From Athripsodes cinereus (lineage: Eukaryota > Arthropoda > Insecta > Trichoptera > Leptoceridae): a stretch of 64,000 nucleotides of DNA. Location of the stretch: positions 8,535,684-8,599,683 of the forward strand of contig OX388328.1 of the NCBI GenBank assembly GCA_947579605.1. The letters are read 5' to 3'. The translations under genes were made by a program, and so were the position numbers. How positions within the stretch are numbered: position 1 is the first letter of the stretch; the number at the start of each line of letters is the position of its first letter. This document shows, piece after piece, positions 1 through 29,164 of the stretch. The notes under the pieces were generated by a model. That model was not told the origin of the DNA and searched no databases. It saw nothing but the letters and a program-made list of their open reading frames with translations.

Positions 1-16938
<16,938 letters not shown>

Positions 16939-17620
16939 CTTTAAACATCTTAAATTGTTTTTATTTAAAACTATCTATCATAAATATTGGTTCAGCTCTG
17001 ATCACATCTTCAAAAAAACAATCTTGACACTTTCGTTACTTAAACATATCTAGTTTTCTTATATTAAACATTCTTATGTTAGCACTTTAATTATTATAGT
17101 CACACTTTTGTTTTTATTGTTTGATTTCTTTAACGTTCATTTGATATTCCTTTGTTTTTTTTTATCATTTGTTTCAAAAAATATTAATTTGTTTTAGCAT
17201 TAAATTTGGCATTAATTTGTTTTATTATTTGATATTCATTTGTTTTAACTTCACTTATTTTTTTGATCTTCATTTATCTTATTATCATTTGATGTTTGTC
17301 TGTTTCATTTGAGATTCATTTGTTTTATTTTTCCTTTTGTTTATTCGACACGTACACTGTTAACTCTTAACATTACACATTATGTTTATTAGTCATCTGT
17401 TATAATTTTTGTTTTCTATTCTCGTTTGTTTTCCTAGAGATTATTATAAAGATTAAACAATTATTAAAACATATTTTTTAAGTAAACAAATGCTTGTGTT
17501 TTAAATGTGAAACAATGCAGGTGAGAATATTGTTTTGTTTACATAACTGTTTTTGAGTGTTTTGTTTACCCAATTTCATTATGAGGCGTGTGAAAGTTGT
17601 GATGTTAATTGATAAAAGAA
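16939..17620 (-). promoter_or_regulatory. Magi: Upstream region of Magi exon 1 (possible 5' UTR and promoter)
   Basis: This very AT-rich sequence contains repeated 'catttgttttatt'-like runs (about 17140-17340). I see no convincing core promoter element and cannot place a transcription start. There may be additional upstream non-coding exons. Confidence 0.25.
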
Positions 17621-17893
17621 TGGTGTGTTTGTCTTATGGTTGTCTGGGATTCATATTAAAGAAATTTGTATACATCATTATTTTTAATTTCAAATATTTA
17701 GAGAGAATGAACGATGAATGATTAATAAGAGCGTGAGGAGATATTGCAGCTTTCTTAAAAAAAAATCTTAATAGGATAAAATTATGGTGCAGCAGCCTCA
17801 CTAGGTTGCCACGTATTGAGGCATGCTGCGTGAAAACAACACTAATGATGCAAATGAATTGCAAGGCTTGATTATATAAATCTGATATGGTCG

Positions 17894-18012
17894 GGGGCAA
17901 GGTGAAAAATGACCTTTTTAAATTGTATTGTGTATTGTCGCGTTAGTACCCATAATACAAGACTCATATCTTAGTTTGGGACTAGCTCGATCTGTGTGAA
18001 TTGTCTATGAAT
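17894..18012 (+). mobile_element. SINE family 1, partial (3' body)
   Basis: It retains 'ggcaaggtgaaaaatgacct', 'gttagtacccataatacaag' and 'agtttgggactagctcgatc' and lacks the tRNA-like head. Confidence 0.75.
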
Positions 18013-18119
18013 GTCATCTCATGATAGCCTACTAGTTACCCCACTTGTAAGATATGCCGATAAGGTACTAATAGTAGATACAGATATTAAAATATGAACA
18101 AAAAATTGTGAAGAAAAAC

Positions 18120-18300
18120 AAGAATGCAATAAATATAATTATAAAAGAGACAATAATGGTCCTGGTTGGGTCATGTTTTGATAATATACAATGATAGTAA
18201 GCCAAAAGGAACATTATTTTTTCCTTCCACAAGAATTTTACAGCCTGGACGTTCCTCTTTCACAATACACCGTCCCTGCTATAATAACATCAGAGTGTTA
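18120..18300 (+). pseudogene. RTE-like LINE C-terminal remnant
   Basis: 'atggtcctggttgggtcatg' and 'cctggacgttcctctttcac' match the better-preserved fragment at 24530-24800 (WSWLGHVLRMP ... GRPSF). Several indels and stops are present. Confidence 0.5.
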
Positions 18301-18681
18301 CAAATGCCTATAATATGTAGGTATTTTTAAAAACCTGTGTTCCTAAATCGTGAAGCACCCGGTAAAGAATAGCTTTTCCCACTCTTTTCAGCAAGTTATC
18401 GAGTGTCCTGTAAAAGGTAGGTGTTCGAATAAAAAGAGCCATTTTACATCTTAAATTTAGCAATGGGGTTTATTGCCATCCATCCTGAATTTATTGTTTT
18501 TTGTTGACACAGAGAAGACAGTTTGCATGTTTACATAAGGCTGAACTGCTGGTTACCCCACTTGAGAGATATGTCGTGAAATCGGGTCAGTTTATGTCAA
18601 TTCACCCAGCCTGGGTCACAGCAACTTGTAAATAAAAAATCTAGAAAATCGGAAATGATGTGTCACTTTGAGCATTATTTC

Positions 18682-18837
18682 CTGAGCCCCTAGACAAACA
18701 TGCACTTGGCGATCGACTACAAACGAATTTTCGCCTATAACTGCAACAATAACGCATAATTATACGGTACATGTAGGTAGCTTGTCGAAAAGTTCGCCAG
18801 TAGCCGATCGCTAAGTACGAATTGTCTACGGGCTCTG
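18682..18837. mobile_element. Palindromic MITE (CAGAGCCCGTAGACAA family), copy 1
   Basis: The ends GAGCCCxTAGACAA and TTGTCTACGGGCTC enclose long inverted arms containing GGCGATCG and its complement, around a central 'acggtacatgtaggtag'. The cleaner copy is at 58099-58253. Confidence 0.7.
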
Positions 18838-18904
18838 GTGATTTGAAATGATCTAACCCAATCGTATATTTGCAATAAACTTACCCTTTGTATATTGATA
18901 GTAT

Positions 18905-19693
18905 TTAAAAGCACTCTCTAGCAAAAACAGTAAAATATTCAATTTTCAACAAATTTGGTAGAAAAACATTAAACAAACAAACATTTTTTAAACATTGAAC
19001 ATTTTGAATTGATAAAATAAAATAAAAAATTACTTGAAAAAACTAAAGCCGACAGACGAGAGTTATTTAGGTACCCTTTGTTATATCAAAATATAAATTG
19101 TTTACAAAATATATTATATACTTTTTATTCATCCTATCAAGCATACAAATATTATGAATTTAGGGAAAGTGTATTTAATAAACAAAAATCGAGTTCATGC
19201 GGTGATTTTTGACTTAAAAAAATGAGAAATTTTACCAAAAAGAATATTTTTTAAATCGGTCAACATTTATGAATAAAACAAAAAAAATGACAATTAGCTA
19301 CACTGATATTTTTAAAAACTATCTTACTTTTCGAAATATTAAAAAAAAAAACATGAAGAATCGTAGGATTCTTGTACTTTGTCTGCCAAACACACCCCCG
19401 ATTTCGATGTTTAGAATTATGTTTTTTTTTTTTAGTAAAACACTAATGTTTATTCATTTATTCAAATGTACACGTCAATAAGCCATTATAACATGTTAAC
19501 AAAATATAAAATACATACATAGACATAACAATATGTAACAATGATCAAACAGTAATCAGAGTCATGTTGGTAATAGATATTTGTTTTCATATTTTATCAC
19601 ATCAAAAAATTCGCAGCGTCAAAAAGTTTTGAGATTTTTTCTGCCAAACTTGTTGAAAATTGAATATTTTACCGTTTTTGCTGAAGAGCGGTT
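18905..19693. mobile_element. piggyBac-like MITE, second copy
   Basis: It has the same ends ('ctagcaaaaacagtaaaata' / 'taccgtttttgctgaag') and internal sequence ('tttgttatatcaaaata', 'cctatcaagcata', 'gttcatg.ggtgattttt') as 2437-3167, flanked by TTTAAA. About 130 bp of unrelated sequence near 19430-19560 looks like a later insertion. Confidence 0.7.
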
Positions 19694-19910
19694 TAAATAT
19701 TGATGAATATTATTTTTGTGCAAATTTCTTGTACTCAATGTACAGCAAAGAACAAATACATAGGAAGATGAATAACATTTATTTCAACGATCATTTTTTC
19801 CCATAAACTCAAATTAAAAAAATCACACATGAATGATCTAGTTTCTAAATTAGTTGCAGAAGTCACAAAGTTGTATGTATTTAAAATCATGGATAATAAT
19901 ATAATTAGTC

Positions 19911-20186
19911 TAGATATGCAACGAATATTAGGCAACAATTCGGTTTTCTGTCTATTCGGCAACATTTTTACTATTCGGCCGAATACCGAATATTTAGTCT
20001 ATTACTCGAATAATTAGACTTGCATCGCGGTACATATTTTCGAATTATGTCTATGATAATCACGAAAATGCGCGCTCGGAAGTACCGTACACTCTCACCA
20101 CTATTTTGCCGAATAACCGAATATTCGGCACATGATTTTGCATAATATTCGGTATTCGGTCAAATATGCTATTCGTTGCGTCTCTA
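19911..20186. mobile_element. hAT-like MITE (TAGAGATGCAACGAATA ends), copy 1
   Basis: Left TAGATATGCAACGAATATT and right reading TAGAGACGCAACGAATAGC on the other strand. The interior is rich in 'ttcggc/gccgaata' motifs. A part of the interior ('gcggtaca...gtctatgat') matches the 3' end of Family B. The larger copy is at 32465-33249. Confidence 0.65.
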
Positions 20187-20505
20187 ATAATTACGGTACA
20201 TAATTATATAATATGTAGGTATAGTACGCACGCTTTGTGTGTGCGGCTGCGGAAGTACAGTGCGTTCATGGTAAATTAACAATAATAACATAATATATTG
20301 TATACATTTGATACAATACAAATATACAATACAACAATAACACACTTCACAACATTTCACCGCTTTTTTGTTGTGTTATTATTAATTATTGTCGGAATAA
20401 CAGTGATTCTAAAACATTGATAAAAATACATTTCCTATGGGTTGTCAGCGGAAAAATTGCGACTACATAATAAATATACAATTCGTCATCTCCATGCCGA
20501 TAAAT

Positions 20506-20589
20506 TTATTTTAGTTTGGGAAAGATTGAGATAAACAGTTGGTTTTACATATGAATGGGATGTTTATCTCAATTTTTCCCAAAATAAAA
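20506..20589. repeat. Imperfect palindrome, about 30-bp arms
   Basis: Arms 'ttgggaaagattgagataaaca' (20515-20536) and 'tgtttatctcaatttttcccaa' flank a 23-bp spacer. It could be a very small MITE. No target duplication is clear. Confidence 0.6.
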
Positions 20590-20775
20590 CTTGCGTTATA
20601 TAAAATCATATTTTTAGGTACCTACATATTGTTTATATAAAGACATAGTATTTAAGCAACAACCAGTATGTAATAACATCAGTTTGACAATGACTTTATA
20701 AGTCGAAACCAGGTCACTGCTCATTAAAATCTTTTAAGTAGAACTAAAACCAATTGTATTTTTTTCCATATATAT

Positions 20776-20929
20776 TTTAAATTTATTATTTGCTTACAAT
20801 ACAATAACAATACAAGCATCTTTAAAGAAGAATACATTGAGACTAAATACAATTTAAATTTATTATTTGCTTACAATACAATAACAATACAAGCATCTTT
20901 AAAGAAGAATACATTGAGACTAAATACAA
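20776..20929. repeat. Tandem duplication, 77-bp unit, two copies
   Basis: The stretch from 'tttaaatttattatttgctt' to 'gagactaaatacaa' occurs twice in direct succession with no visible differences, implying a recent event or an assembly artefact. Confidence 0.85.
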
Positions 20930-21085
20930 TCCAAGCCTGCTCATCACCATCGCGGAGGATAAGACCGAAGGTAGAAATGCTAGAGGCCAACCAAGAGACA
21001 GAATTAAAGAGACTAGCTGAAAAATAGGGTGGAATGGAGAAGAAAATACAAACTCGTTGCAGACCAATCCAATGGATTGTAACTC
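20930..21085 (+). pseudogene. LINE C-terminal remnant (family of 30768-31550)
   Basis: The plus strand resembles ...GQPRD.. ELKRLAEK...WRRKYKLVADQSNGL with frame breaks ('gttgcagaccaatccaatgg'). It is the extreme 3' end of the same element family. Confidence 0.55.
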
Positions 21086-21202
21086 TATATTTATTTAAAT
21101 ACAATAAATACATCATAGATAGAGAACGAGTTTTATTGACACGGAGAGGTCGACTTGCATATTTATTGCATGCGGCAGTTAGTTTACTGGCTACATCGCT
21201 TA

Positions 21203-21344
21203 TGGGAGATCCCTTTATGGTATTTTTAGAAAGGTAGAGGTGTAAAGACTGTTGAATCAAAGAGTTTCAGAGATGGGAGATCCCTTTATGGTATTTTTAG
21301 AAAGGTAGAGGTGTAAAGACTGTTGAATCAAAGAGTTTCAGAGA
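21203..21344. repeat. Tandem duplication, 71-bp unit, two copies
   Basis: 'tgggagatccctttatggta' through 'caaagagtttcagaga' is repeated directly. The first copy starts within the end of a Repeat A copy. Confidence 0.85.
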
Positions 21345-21529
21345 AAATAAAATATTGCACAATCTGTGTATTGATATCTCAGGGGTCTCCAACAATACAG
21401 TCTTAGGGCTACTCCACTAAATTCCAAGGGCCATTTTTTTTTAATTATCTTGCCACTATCTATGCTATACTATCCACCTACAAGCAGAACCAACATTCTC
21501 GCGGAATCACCAACAGTAAAGGCAATTCG

Positions 21530-21660
21530 ATTGTTTAATATAGATATATTCCCTAAATATAGATATATTCCAAATGTGTTTAGATATGGTAAATATAGAC
21601 ATATTCCAAATGTGTCTAGATATGGTATATTTTGGCATATTCCAAACGTGTCTAGATAAA
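21530..21660. repeat. Minisatellite, about 36-bp unit (ATTCCAAATGTGTCTAGATA)
   Basis: Three to four units of 'atattccaaatgtgtctaga' plus 'tatggtaaatatagac'. A matching array is at 22300-22425. The two arrays bracket the degenerate tandem region in between. Confidence 0.8.
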
Positions 21661-21744
21661 AAATGGTTTATTTACACTTTTTAAAGCCGTAATATAAATA
21701 CTTTGTCCTTTTTTACCTACCCTTCCCATTTGGTTAATCTTGTC

Positions 21745-22260
21745 TTTGTGTTGTAATTTGACACGATACGATATGTTTTGGTTTTAATTTGTAATTTTAT
21801 ATGATGCAATGTGTTTTGTTTTTATTTTATGATTTGATATGATGCAGTATGTTATAATTTTATCTTATAATTTGATATGATACGGTGTGTTTTGTATTTT
21901 TATTTTTTTATTTGGTAATTTTGTGTGGTGTGCGGTGTGCTGTAATTCTATTTTATGGTTGATTTGATTCAATATATTTTATTTTTAACATGATGAATGT
22001 GTTGTAATTTTATTCTATAATTTGACATGACAGAGTGTTTTATTTTAAAATTCGATGTGATGCAGTGTATTGTAATTTTATTTTATGGTTTGATATGATA
22101 CGGTTTTTTTATGATTTGACATGATGCAATATGTTGTAATTTTATTCTGTGGTTTATATGACACAATGTGTTTTATTTTAATGTTATAATTTGAAGTGAT
22201 GCAGTATATTTTATTTTTGTTTTGAGTTTTGATTTGATACGATGATGGTGTTGTGCAATT
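21745..22260. repeat. Degenerate tandem array (TTTGATATGATGCA units)
   Basis: About ten imperfect units of roughly 45-55 bp built from 'tttatgatttgatatgatgc' and 'gtgttttgttttattt'. No open frame. It may be a local satellite or the interior of an element whose ends are the flanking minisatellites. Confidence 0.65.
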
Positions 22261-22299
22261 GTTGTTTGTAACTATGTATTAAAAACGTAAGCCGTATGT

Positions 22300-22430
22300 A
22301 TTACTATAAATAAATATGGTTAATATAGGCACATTTCAAATGTGTTTAGATATGGTAAATGTAGACATATTCCAAATGTGTCTAGATATGGTAAATTTAG
22401 TCATATTTCAAATATGCCTATATTTGGGGA
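22300..22430. repeat. Minisatellite, second block of the 36-bp unit
   Basis: It has the same unit as 21530-21660 ('catattccaaatgtgtctag'), three units with substitutions. Confidence 0.75.
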
Positions 22431-23279
22431 GATTTGGCACGCGAACCTATAGTTCGGTGATCCATGACATCCGATCGTAAGATTCGCTATAATATTATCA
22501 TATTTTACTAAGTGAGTGAAAACAAAATGTTTTATTTACACTAAAGCACGGTACATAACAGAAGCAAACATTTTCAAGTAGCTAACACTAGATATAGAAT
22601 ATAATACTTATATTATGTGAAATGTACACATTCTATCGTTAGCCTAATTAGAAAAACACTTATCTCCATATATATGTACGTGTAGTAGAGGATGAAAAAA
22701 ACATTGGAGTGTGTGATATTGTTTTTTTTTACATATGGTGATTAAATGCGGTTACTCTTGAGTCTTGACACAATCCAAATACGATCTTAATCTTGTCTTG
22801 ATCTTAAGTGACTATAGTCAAAATTATCGCGAGATTGGTGAGCACGATTTTTGACTAAAGTAGTATTAAGATTGCACATAGATAGATGTCCCGAAGTTAT
22901 TTTACAATAATTCATCCAGCCACACACGCCATCCTAGCATTTCTCACAAATTGGGTAACCAGCGGAACAACTGTTTGTAATAAACATGCAAATTGACCTC
23001 TCCGTGCTAATAAAAATAAGATGAGAAAAATTAAATGTCTTGAAACGTGATGTTTTACGAATACAGGATATTATGCCTTTTGCAGGACACTGGAAATGTT
23101 GCAGAAAAGAGTGGGGAACATAGTTAGAGGTTGATTTATGTATAAGGTTATGTGTGTCAAACGTATGTAATTTCAAAGGTGGGTATCCGCAATACTTTTC
23201 CGCACAAACTTTTTATAAATACATTGTTTCTGTGGCGACACTTCAGTATAATTAAAGATGAAAAAATAAACGAAAATCG

Positions 23280-23720
23280 ATTACAAAATCTATTCCCTCA
23301 CGCCGCATCCCAAGTGGGGTAGGCAAAGAGAACGGAAAGTCATATAGCGCTTCTTCTAAATTCATACAATTCCTCATGCACGCACGTCGATTCCTCTTAC
23401 TCAACACACGGCCGTCCTTGAGAATTGTATCCACGTGATCAAGCCACGTAGTTCTCGGACGCCCACGCTTCCTCTCATCTTTTCTTTCAGACAAGTATAT
23501 CCTCTTTGTCATCCTATCCCCTTCCATTCGTTCCACATGACCAAATCATCTCAATTTATTTACACGTATTCTATCCACAACACTCCTCTTGCATCCACTC
23601 ATTCTTCTAATATCCTCATTCCTCACTCTATCACGCAACGTTTTACCAATCATCCTCCTCAGTGATCTCATCTCCACAGCATTTATTCCACTTTCGTCCT
23701 TTTTCAACCGTGTCCAAATT
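23280..23720 (-). pseudogene. RTE-type LINE C-terminal fragment
   Basis: The minus frame reads RMTKRIYLSERKDERKRGRP, then TTWLDHVDTILKDGRVL and RRACMRNCMNLEEAL. This is the RGRPxxxWxDxI...LEEA C-terminus of RTE-like elements. Upstream (higher coordinates) 'gatgagatcactgag' corresponds to the MRSLR.M region with frame breaks. Confidence 0.7.
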
Positions 23721-23744
23721 TAGCTTGCATTCATTATAATAACA

Positions 23745-23885
23745 CTAATAAGAACACTTTATTGATAAAAAAATATCATGAGCAATTGGCGAGCTTATTG
23801 CCTGGAGGCAATATCTTCCAGCCAACCAAAATCTAACATAAGAAAACGGCTCTCACAAACTTCATGTTTTCTACATCTGATAATA
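23745..23885 (-). repeat. LINE 3' end with stem-loop (reverse)
   Basis: 'cactttattgataaaaaaat' followed by 'gcgagcttattgcctggagg' and 'caatatcttccagccaacc'. The segment ATTGCC-TGGA-GGCAAT forms a hairpin. Related ends lie at 37360-37410 and 48890-49015. Confidence 0.6.
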
Positions 23886-24201
23886 AAATTAAATAATAAC
23901 ATATTATATACCTAATATGATATACATATATAAATACAATGTATTTTTTATACACATTATATATTTTGTTCCACTATCACACTTCCCATAGCAAATTGCT
24001 TCCCATTGTTACTGAATAGAACATAGTAGGTAATTATATACTGTCAGCATTAATATTAAATTCATACATGAGTACCTACCTACAATAAATAAATTAAGTG
24101 TATCTGTTTTCATAAACAACAAGTTTAATTAAATTTAATAATTTATCCCGTGGAGACTCCGGTAAAGAATATGTCTCCTGCTTTTTCTGTAGGTTTTAGA
24201 G

Positions 24202-24507
24202 CATGGGTGGCCAACCTTTTCAGCAGCCGGGCCAAATTTAGAAATGAGATTTCCTACCGGGCCATAACAATATAATCCATATTTGGAACTTTTAATTCAC
24301 CTTGAAATTTCTACCCCCTTTCCGCCCCCCCCCCCCTACCGTCACCAAATTTTCAAAATGGTATCTATAGGAATTTGAAATGTTTTGCAAACTCCTCGGT
24401 TTTCTTTAAGAATGTTTTTTCCAAATACCTTTTTTCAAAAAAGTACCGACTAGTTTCAAAAAAGTGTGCATATGCTTCGCGGGCCACACGCGGGTTGGCC
24501 AACTTTG
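24202..24507. mobile_element. hAT-like MITE, 306 bp, perfect 8-bp target duplication
   Basis: It is flanked by TTTTAGAG (24194-24201 and 24508-24515). Ends CATGGGTGGCCAACCTTTT and CGGGTTGGCCAACTTTG are inverted repeats. It contains a run of 13 C near 24326 and 'aactcctcggttttctt', both shared with 27440-27745. It sits inside a Repeat A copy. Confidence 0.85.
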
Positions 24508-24529
24508 TTTTAGAGTGTCTTGTAAAAGG

Positions 24530-24800
24530 TGGGTATTCGTAAAAAGGAGAGACGATGGTCCTGGCTGGGACATGTTCTGAGAATGCCCAATGATAGTTGG
24601 CCAAAAAGAGCACTGTTCTTCCGTCCGCAAGGGTTCCGTCGACCCGGCCGTCCCTCTTTCACAATACACCATTCCTATGACAACGATATCAGAGCGCAAG
24701 GAATGTCGTGGAAAGAGGTGATGCAATTGGCGCACAGACGCTCTGAATGGAGGAGGCTGGTTTCTGCCCTGTGCTCCCGAGAGGAGCGTTGAGGGCGATG
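24530..24800 (+). pseudogene. RTE-like LINE C-terminal fragment, open for 87 codons
   Basis: The plus frame reads RRWSWLGHVLRMP, WPKRALFF, RRPGRPSF, then SWKEVMQLAHRRSEWRRLV and SALCSREE. It matches the RRRWxWxGHVLRMP...GRPK...W..VVSALC tail of RTE-type reverse transcriptases. It is an isolated 3' fragment. Confidence 0.75.
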
Positions 24801-24966
24801 AGATTCGTAAAAAGTTACGTTTTAAGACATTTAATGTTTCTTATCTAACTTTTATTGGCACAAACAGGACGACTTGCATGTTTATTACAAGCAGTTGGTT
24901 CGCTGGCTACCCAATATGTGGGAGAAAGAAAGAGCGGAAACCTATTCCATTCTGAAGACTACATCT

Positions 24967-24985
24967 ATATATATATATATATATG
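24967..24985. repeat. (AT)n microsatellite
   Basis: Uninterrupted AT dinucleotide run of about nine units. Confidence 0.9.
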
Positions 24986-25891
24986 GACAATTTGTAAAGC
25001 GCCGTTTACTCATAACATGACCTCAAGGGCGCTGTATATCGTATCCATCACCCGAAACTCCCAGCAAAAAGGTGTGTCTTCAGCCCTCTTTTAAAACTCT
25101 CTCCGTTCACCTCCTCTCGCAGACACAGAGGCAGCTTGTTCCAACATCTATCTTCATGTTATATGATTCGTATGCAATAAGACTAGATGAATTTTCTTTC
25201 ACAATACACCGTTCGTATTACAACGACAAATGCGTTAAAACAACACGAAAAAAGAAGTTACTCAGCTGGCACAAAATGGGCAGTATAAATCGAAGATACT
25301 TATTTCTAGCCTGAGCTTCCTAGAGAAATGCCAAAGGGAAAAATATGTAGGTACAATAAAGAATGAGTGCATAAATAAACAGATATAATTTAGCCTTAAT
25401 CGATTTCTTTTGTTTTAATTCGATAGAAAAACAAATGAAGTCTACATAACGGTATAAAAATAATACTTATCAGAATTGGGTATATGAATATTTTATTTAT
25501 AACTTATGTATGCGCATAAAATAAGCATAATTTTAAATTGAAGAATTTTCAATATCTCTCTTTCCTGTATAGAATATCTACATTTATATCGGTAGAATGG
25601 TTTAAGTAATATATGATTTGAAATTTTATAAATGGAATGCACGTGGAACAAATATTTGAAATATCTTAACGATGACCAATCAACATCGCGATGAACTCAC
25701 CCACGGCCCAACAGTGTTGCAATAAGGGATAATATCATACCTACACATCGATGGTTTAAAGCGCAAAAGACACATATCCACTATTAAGGTAAAATGAGTT
25801 GATATATTATGTACAAGATCAGTTGCAACATCTTCTATGTCCTGATTACATAATTACCAATAATAATTATATTATTATCGAAATAGCACAG

Positions 25892-26322
25892 ATAGGGTTG
25901 CCACCCATACTTTCTAATAAAGTATTGTACGTTATTTCAGGTAATTGGACTCTATACTCTATGAGAACAATAAAGTACACTAAAATACTTTATTTCTTTG
26001 GGATTTTGAAAAGTTTAGTCGTAACTCGTAAGTATGTTTTCGTTAAACGAAATTTATCGATTGGTGGAAAGCGTCTCTGAATTTGATAAAAAAATAATAA
26101 AAACTTAAATTTAAAATTATTAAGTCTGCAAAAATGCTGTGAAATTGTTTAGTAGAGATTCTAATTTGATACAAACTCCAAAAAGCACTAAAATAATATT
26201 TTTTAAACATAATAATAAATAAAGAAAAATAAATTGTACTTTATTTTGATACCATGTACTTTTTTTCATTACCTATAATGACCAATGTACTTTAACTGCA
26301 GAAAAAAAGGTGGCAACCCTAT
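25892..26322. mobile_element. MITE, 431 bp, ATAGGGTTGCCACC inverted ends
   Basis: The left end ATAGGGTTGCCACCC and right end GGTGGCAACCCTAT are inverted, flanked by GCACAG (25886-25891 and 26323-26328). The interior repeats 'aaagta..gtactttat' motifs. A related left end (CAGGGTTGCCAGATTGT) starts near 61785. Confidence 0.75.
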
Positions 26323-26619
26323 GCACAGATGTAACATGTCACATAAGATATTGAGAATGCATTTATATCGACTTTATTGATTCTTAAAAAGCACATGTTC
26401 ATCAAGGACATCTTCTGAATAAATTTAAAATTGTTTAATTAATTGAGAATCTCTAACTTTGAAAACATGTTTTCTTGAAGCTGTCAAATGTGGACATGTG
26501 TCTTCTGTGCTTTAAAGCATCGATATATGTAATAATATATTTATAGAACTTTATTTAAACATTTATTATGTCATTCACATTTGTGGGTATTGGAACAAAA
26601 AAAGGTTACAACTACTCCA

Positions 26620-27090
26620 TACATATATACCATCACGCCGCTTCCCATCTGGAGTAGGCAGAAAGGATCGAGTGCCACTTCCTCCTTTTCTTCCATACAC
26701 CTATCGCTTTCGTCACTGTCAGAAAATTCCTCATACATGCTCTCGAGACTATTCAATGTACTCAACACGTGTCCGTCCTGTAGGATTTGGTTAATATTAT
26801 GAGCTTGCCGTTTGATTTTCGAAGGGCCACATTCCTCTCAGCCAAGTATATTTTTTTGGTCATTCTATCCTAATTCATTCTTTCCATATACCCAAGCCAT
26901 CTTAACTAATTTACAATCATCTTGTTTATTACACGAACTTTCATTCCACATTCCTCCCATATACACACGATCTCTCGGACTTGTACCACACATCCTTTTC
27001 AACGATCTCATCCCTACATTTATACCACTTTCATCCTTCTTCAACCATGTCCATGTCTCACTTGCATACATAATGTTTGCACTAAAATAT
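26620..27090 (-). pseudogene. RTE-type LINE remnant
   Basis: The minus strand reads YASETWTWLKKDESGINVGM then RSLKRMCGTSPRDRV. This is the YGSETWxxxKKDESRINAxEM...MCGVxxxDRVRN stretch of an RTE-like ORF, followed by broken sequence equivalent to 23280-23530. Confidence 0.7.
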
Positions 27091-27439
27091 TAAAAAAATA
27101 ATAAGAAAAACAGTATTTATTTATATTAATACCTACTGCATCCTCTGAAGATGAGATATCTCTATCCACTAGTGGACTAGTGAGCAACAAACATACAAAT
27201 CGTTTTCTCAATACCTTATAAAGGAAACAATCAGGATCCTTGACATATCTAATCGCTTAATTTGAAGATGTAAAATATCTCAAGCCTAAAAATATTTTCG
27301 AATATCTACATTCTAAAGTAATTAAATTTTTATTACAGATTTAAAATTATTATTATAAATAACGAAATCACAATTATTATAAAGTAATTATGATTCTGTT
27401 TAAATATTCTACTTTGTAATAATAATAATAATCTACATT

Positions 27440-27745
27440 TTATAGGGCACTGAAAAACTTGCAGATGTGATTTTGGATATTCGCGAATGCGAATATCAGA
27501 ATAACGAATAACAGAAAAATATCTACCCCCCCCCCCCCCCGAATTTTCAAAATGGTACAGGAATTTTAAATATTTCAAAACTCCTCGGTTTTCTTAAAGA
27601 ATATCTTCTAGCAGTACCTTTTTACACTATGTACCGGGTGAATATCCGGTACTTTATTACCAAAATAATATTCGCAAAACATTCGCATATTTTTTTGCGA
27701 ATACTTCAAAATTTGCGAATATTCGCGGATGCGAATACGAATATT
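27440..27745. mobile_element. MITE-like block with poly-C and GCGAATATTCGC ends
   Basis: The left 'gatattcgcgaatgcgaat' and right 'gcgaatattcgcggatgcg' are inverted. It has a run of about 15 C at 27526 followed by 'gaattttcaaaatggta' and 'aactcctcggttttctta', shared with the hAT-like MITE at 24202-24507. Confidence 0.55.
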
Positions 27746-28287
27746 CGTTACGTGACTAGTACCTACCTACCTACTCGCAAATACTTCAAAAATATGTAAA
27801 AAAAATTAGGTACTTAACTGTTATGGCAAAATACCTATGATCTTAATATGTAATCTATCATAGAAAAAATGTATCTAAATTTATATTGTAAAACTATGTT
27901 CATATGTGTATTATTTTATGTATATGTATGTATGTATATTGGAAAGACTATCGCGGTATGTATATACATAAACAGGTAGTAGTACTGGGCTAGTTGATAG
28001 CGAGAAGGAAAACGGTTGAGTAACAGCGAATATTTAGAAATCGCTGTTAATAACAGATAATGTAACATTTAATAGTGACTGTGAACTTGTTAATTTTTCT
28101 TTTATTTCCGTTTATTTGTTGTAAAGTGCATTCGTTAATCTGTTAACAAAAAAGTTTGTTATTCGGAAAGTTATTGCATTTTTTTAAATGCTACACAAAT
28201 TATAATTAATTCTATACTGACACTCCAATATTTTAATTTAATTTGTTTTCCATATTAGAATGATTTGATTTGACTAAATTTATCAGG

Positions 28288-28760
28288 GTCATTCCGTGTC
28301 AATTCAACACACTGATTCAGACTTGATGTCTCAGATTTTCATGATTTTATTATGCAGCAATATATCATAGACTTTTGAAAAAATACCAAATTTCAGTTAT
28401 GTGGCACAGTTATTTTTAAAGTTACGAATTTTTATGAAAAAATGTCATGTCTTGACACCTTTGGATGCCTATAGACTGGCAACCAGTGACGATATAAACC
28501 TAGGAGAGGTCTCGTTTTAAAGCTGTTGAATGAGGTTTTAATCTGATGTGCCACCGGATAGGGGTAACGGTTTAAAAAAAATCAAAAAGCGGCAATTATA
28601 AAAATTACAAAAAATGGTCGAAAATAGTTTGTAATGTCTTAATACATATATCAAAATTCTATCATGGGATCAGGAGATACAGGACTTCAGAAATGCATGC
28701 ATCGTGAAATTGCGTACAAAAAAATAGAGAAAAATTAACTGTATTTAGAAATATTGAGAT
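28288..28760 (+). mobile_element. Family H repeat ('tcattccgtgtcaattcaac'), copy 1
   Basis: This non-coding repeat starts 'gggtcattccgtgtcaattc', with 'tttggatgcctatagactgg' and 'gggatcaggagatacagg' inside. Other copies are at 46280-46768 (reverse) and 53976-54370 with 57797-57880 (split by an RTE element). The ends, and hence the class, are not defined. Confidence 0.7.
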
Positions 28761-28779
28761 TTTTGTAATCATGAATTTT

Positions 28780-29160
28780 CACTCTGTGAATGTACAAACA
28801 TTAGGATAACCATAATATTTTTATTGTTCTTTAGCATAACCCCATCAGAAATGGATGGATAATCATGTAACCGTGACTAATAAATACCTACCCGCTACCA
28901 CCTGATACATCAGTACCTACCTATTTACACTTACACAGTACCTACATACCAATACACATAATATATATACTGGAAGTAAATATTACTTAGGTATAGTGTT
29001 GATTCTGTTGCATAGATTATGATAACGTACCTACTCATATCATGAAAAACACGGATCTATGTACGTATGTATTATGTACGGGTGTATTGAGCTATTAAGT
29101 ATTAACCCCCTCGTTATTGGAATCAATTGGAGAAGAGACCTGGAATTTGACTTTATATTC
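28780..29160. other. AT-rich intergenic stretch, nothing recognised
   Basis: No open frame, repeat match or RNA-like structure stands out. 'taggtacctac'-like short words are scattered through it. Confidence 0.5.
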
Positions 29161-29164
29161 TCAA

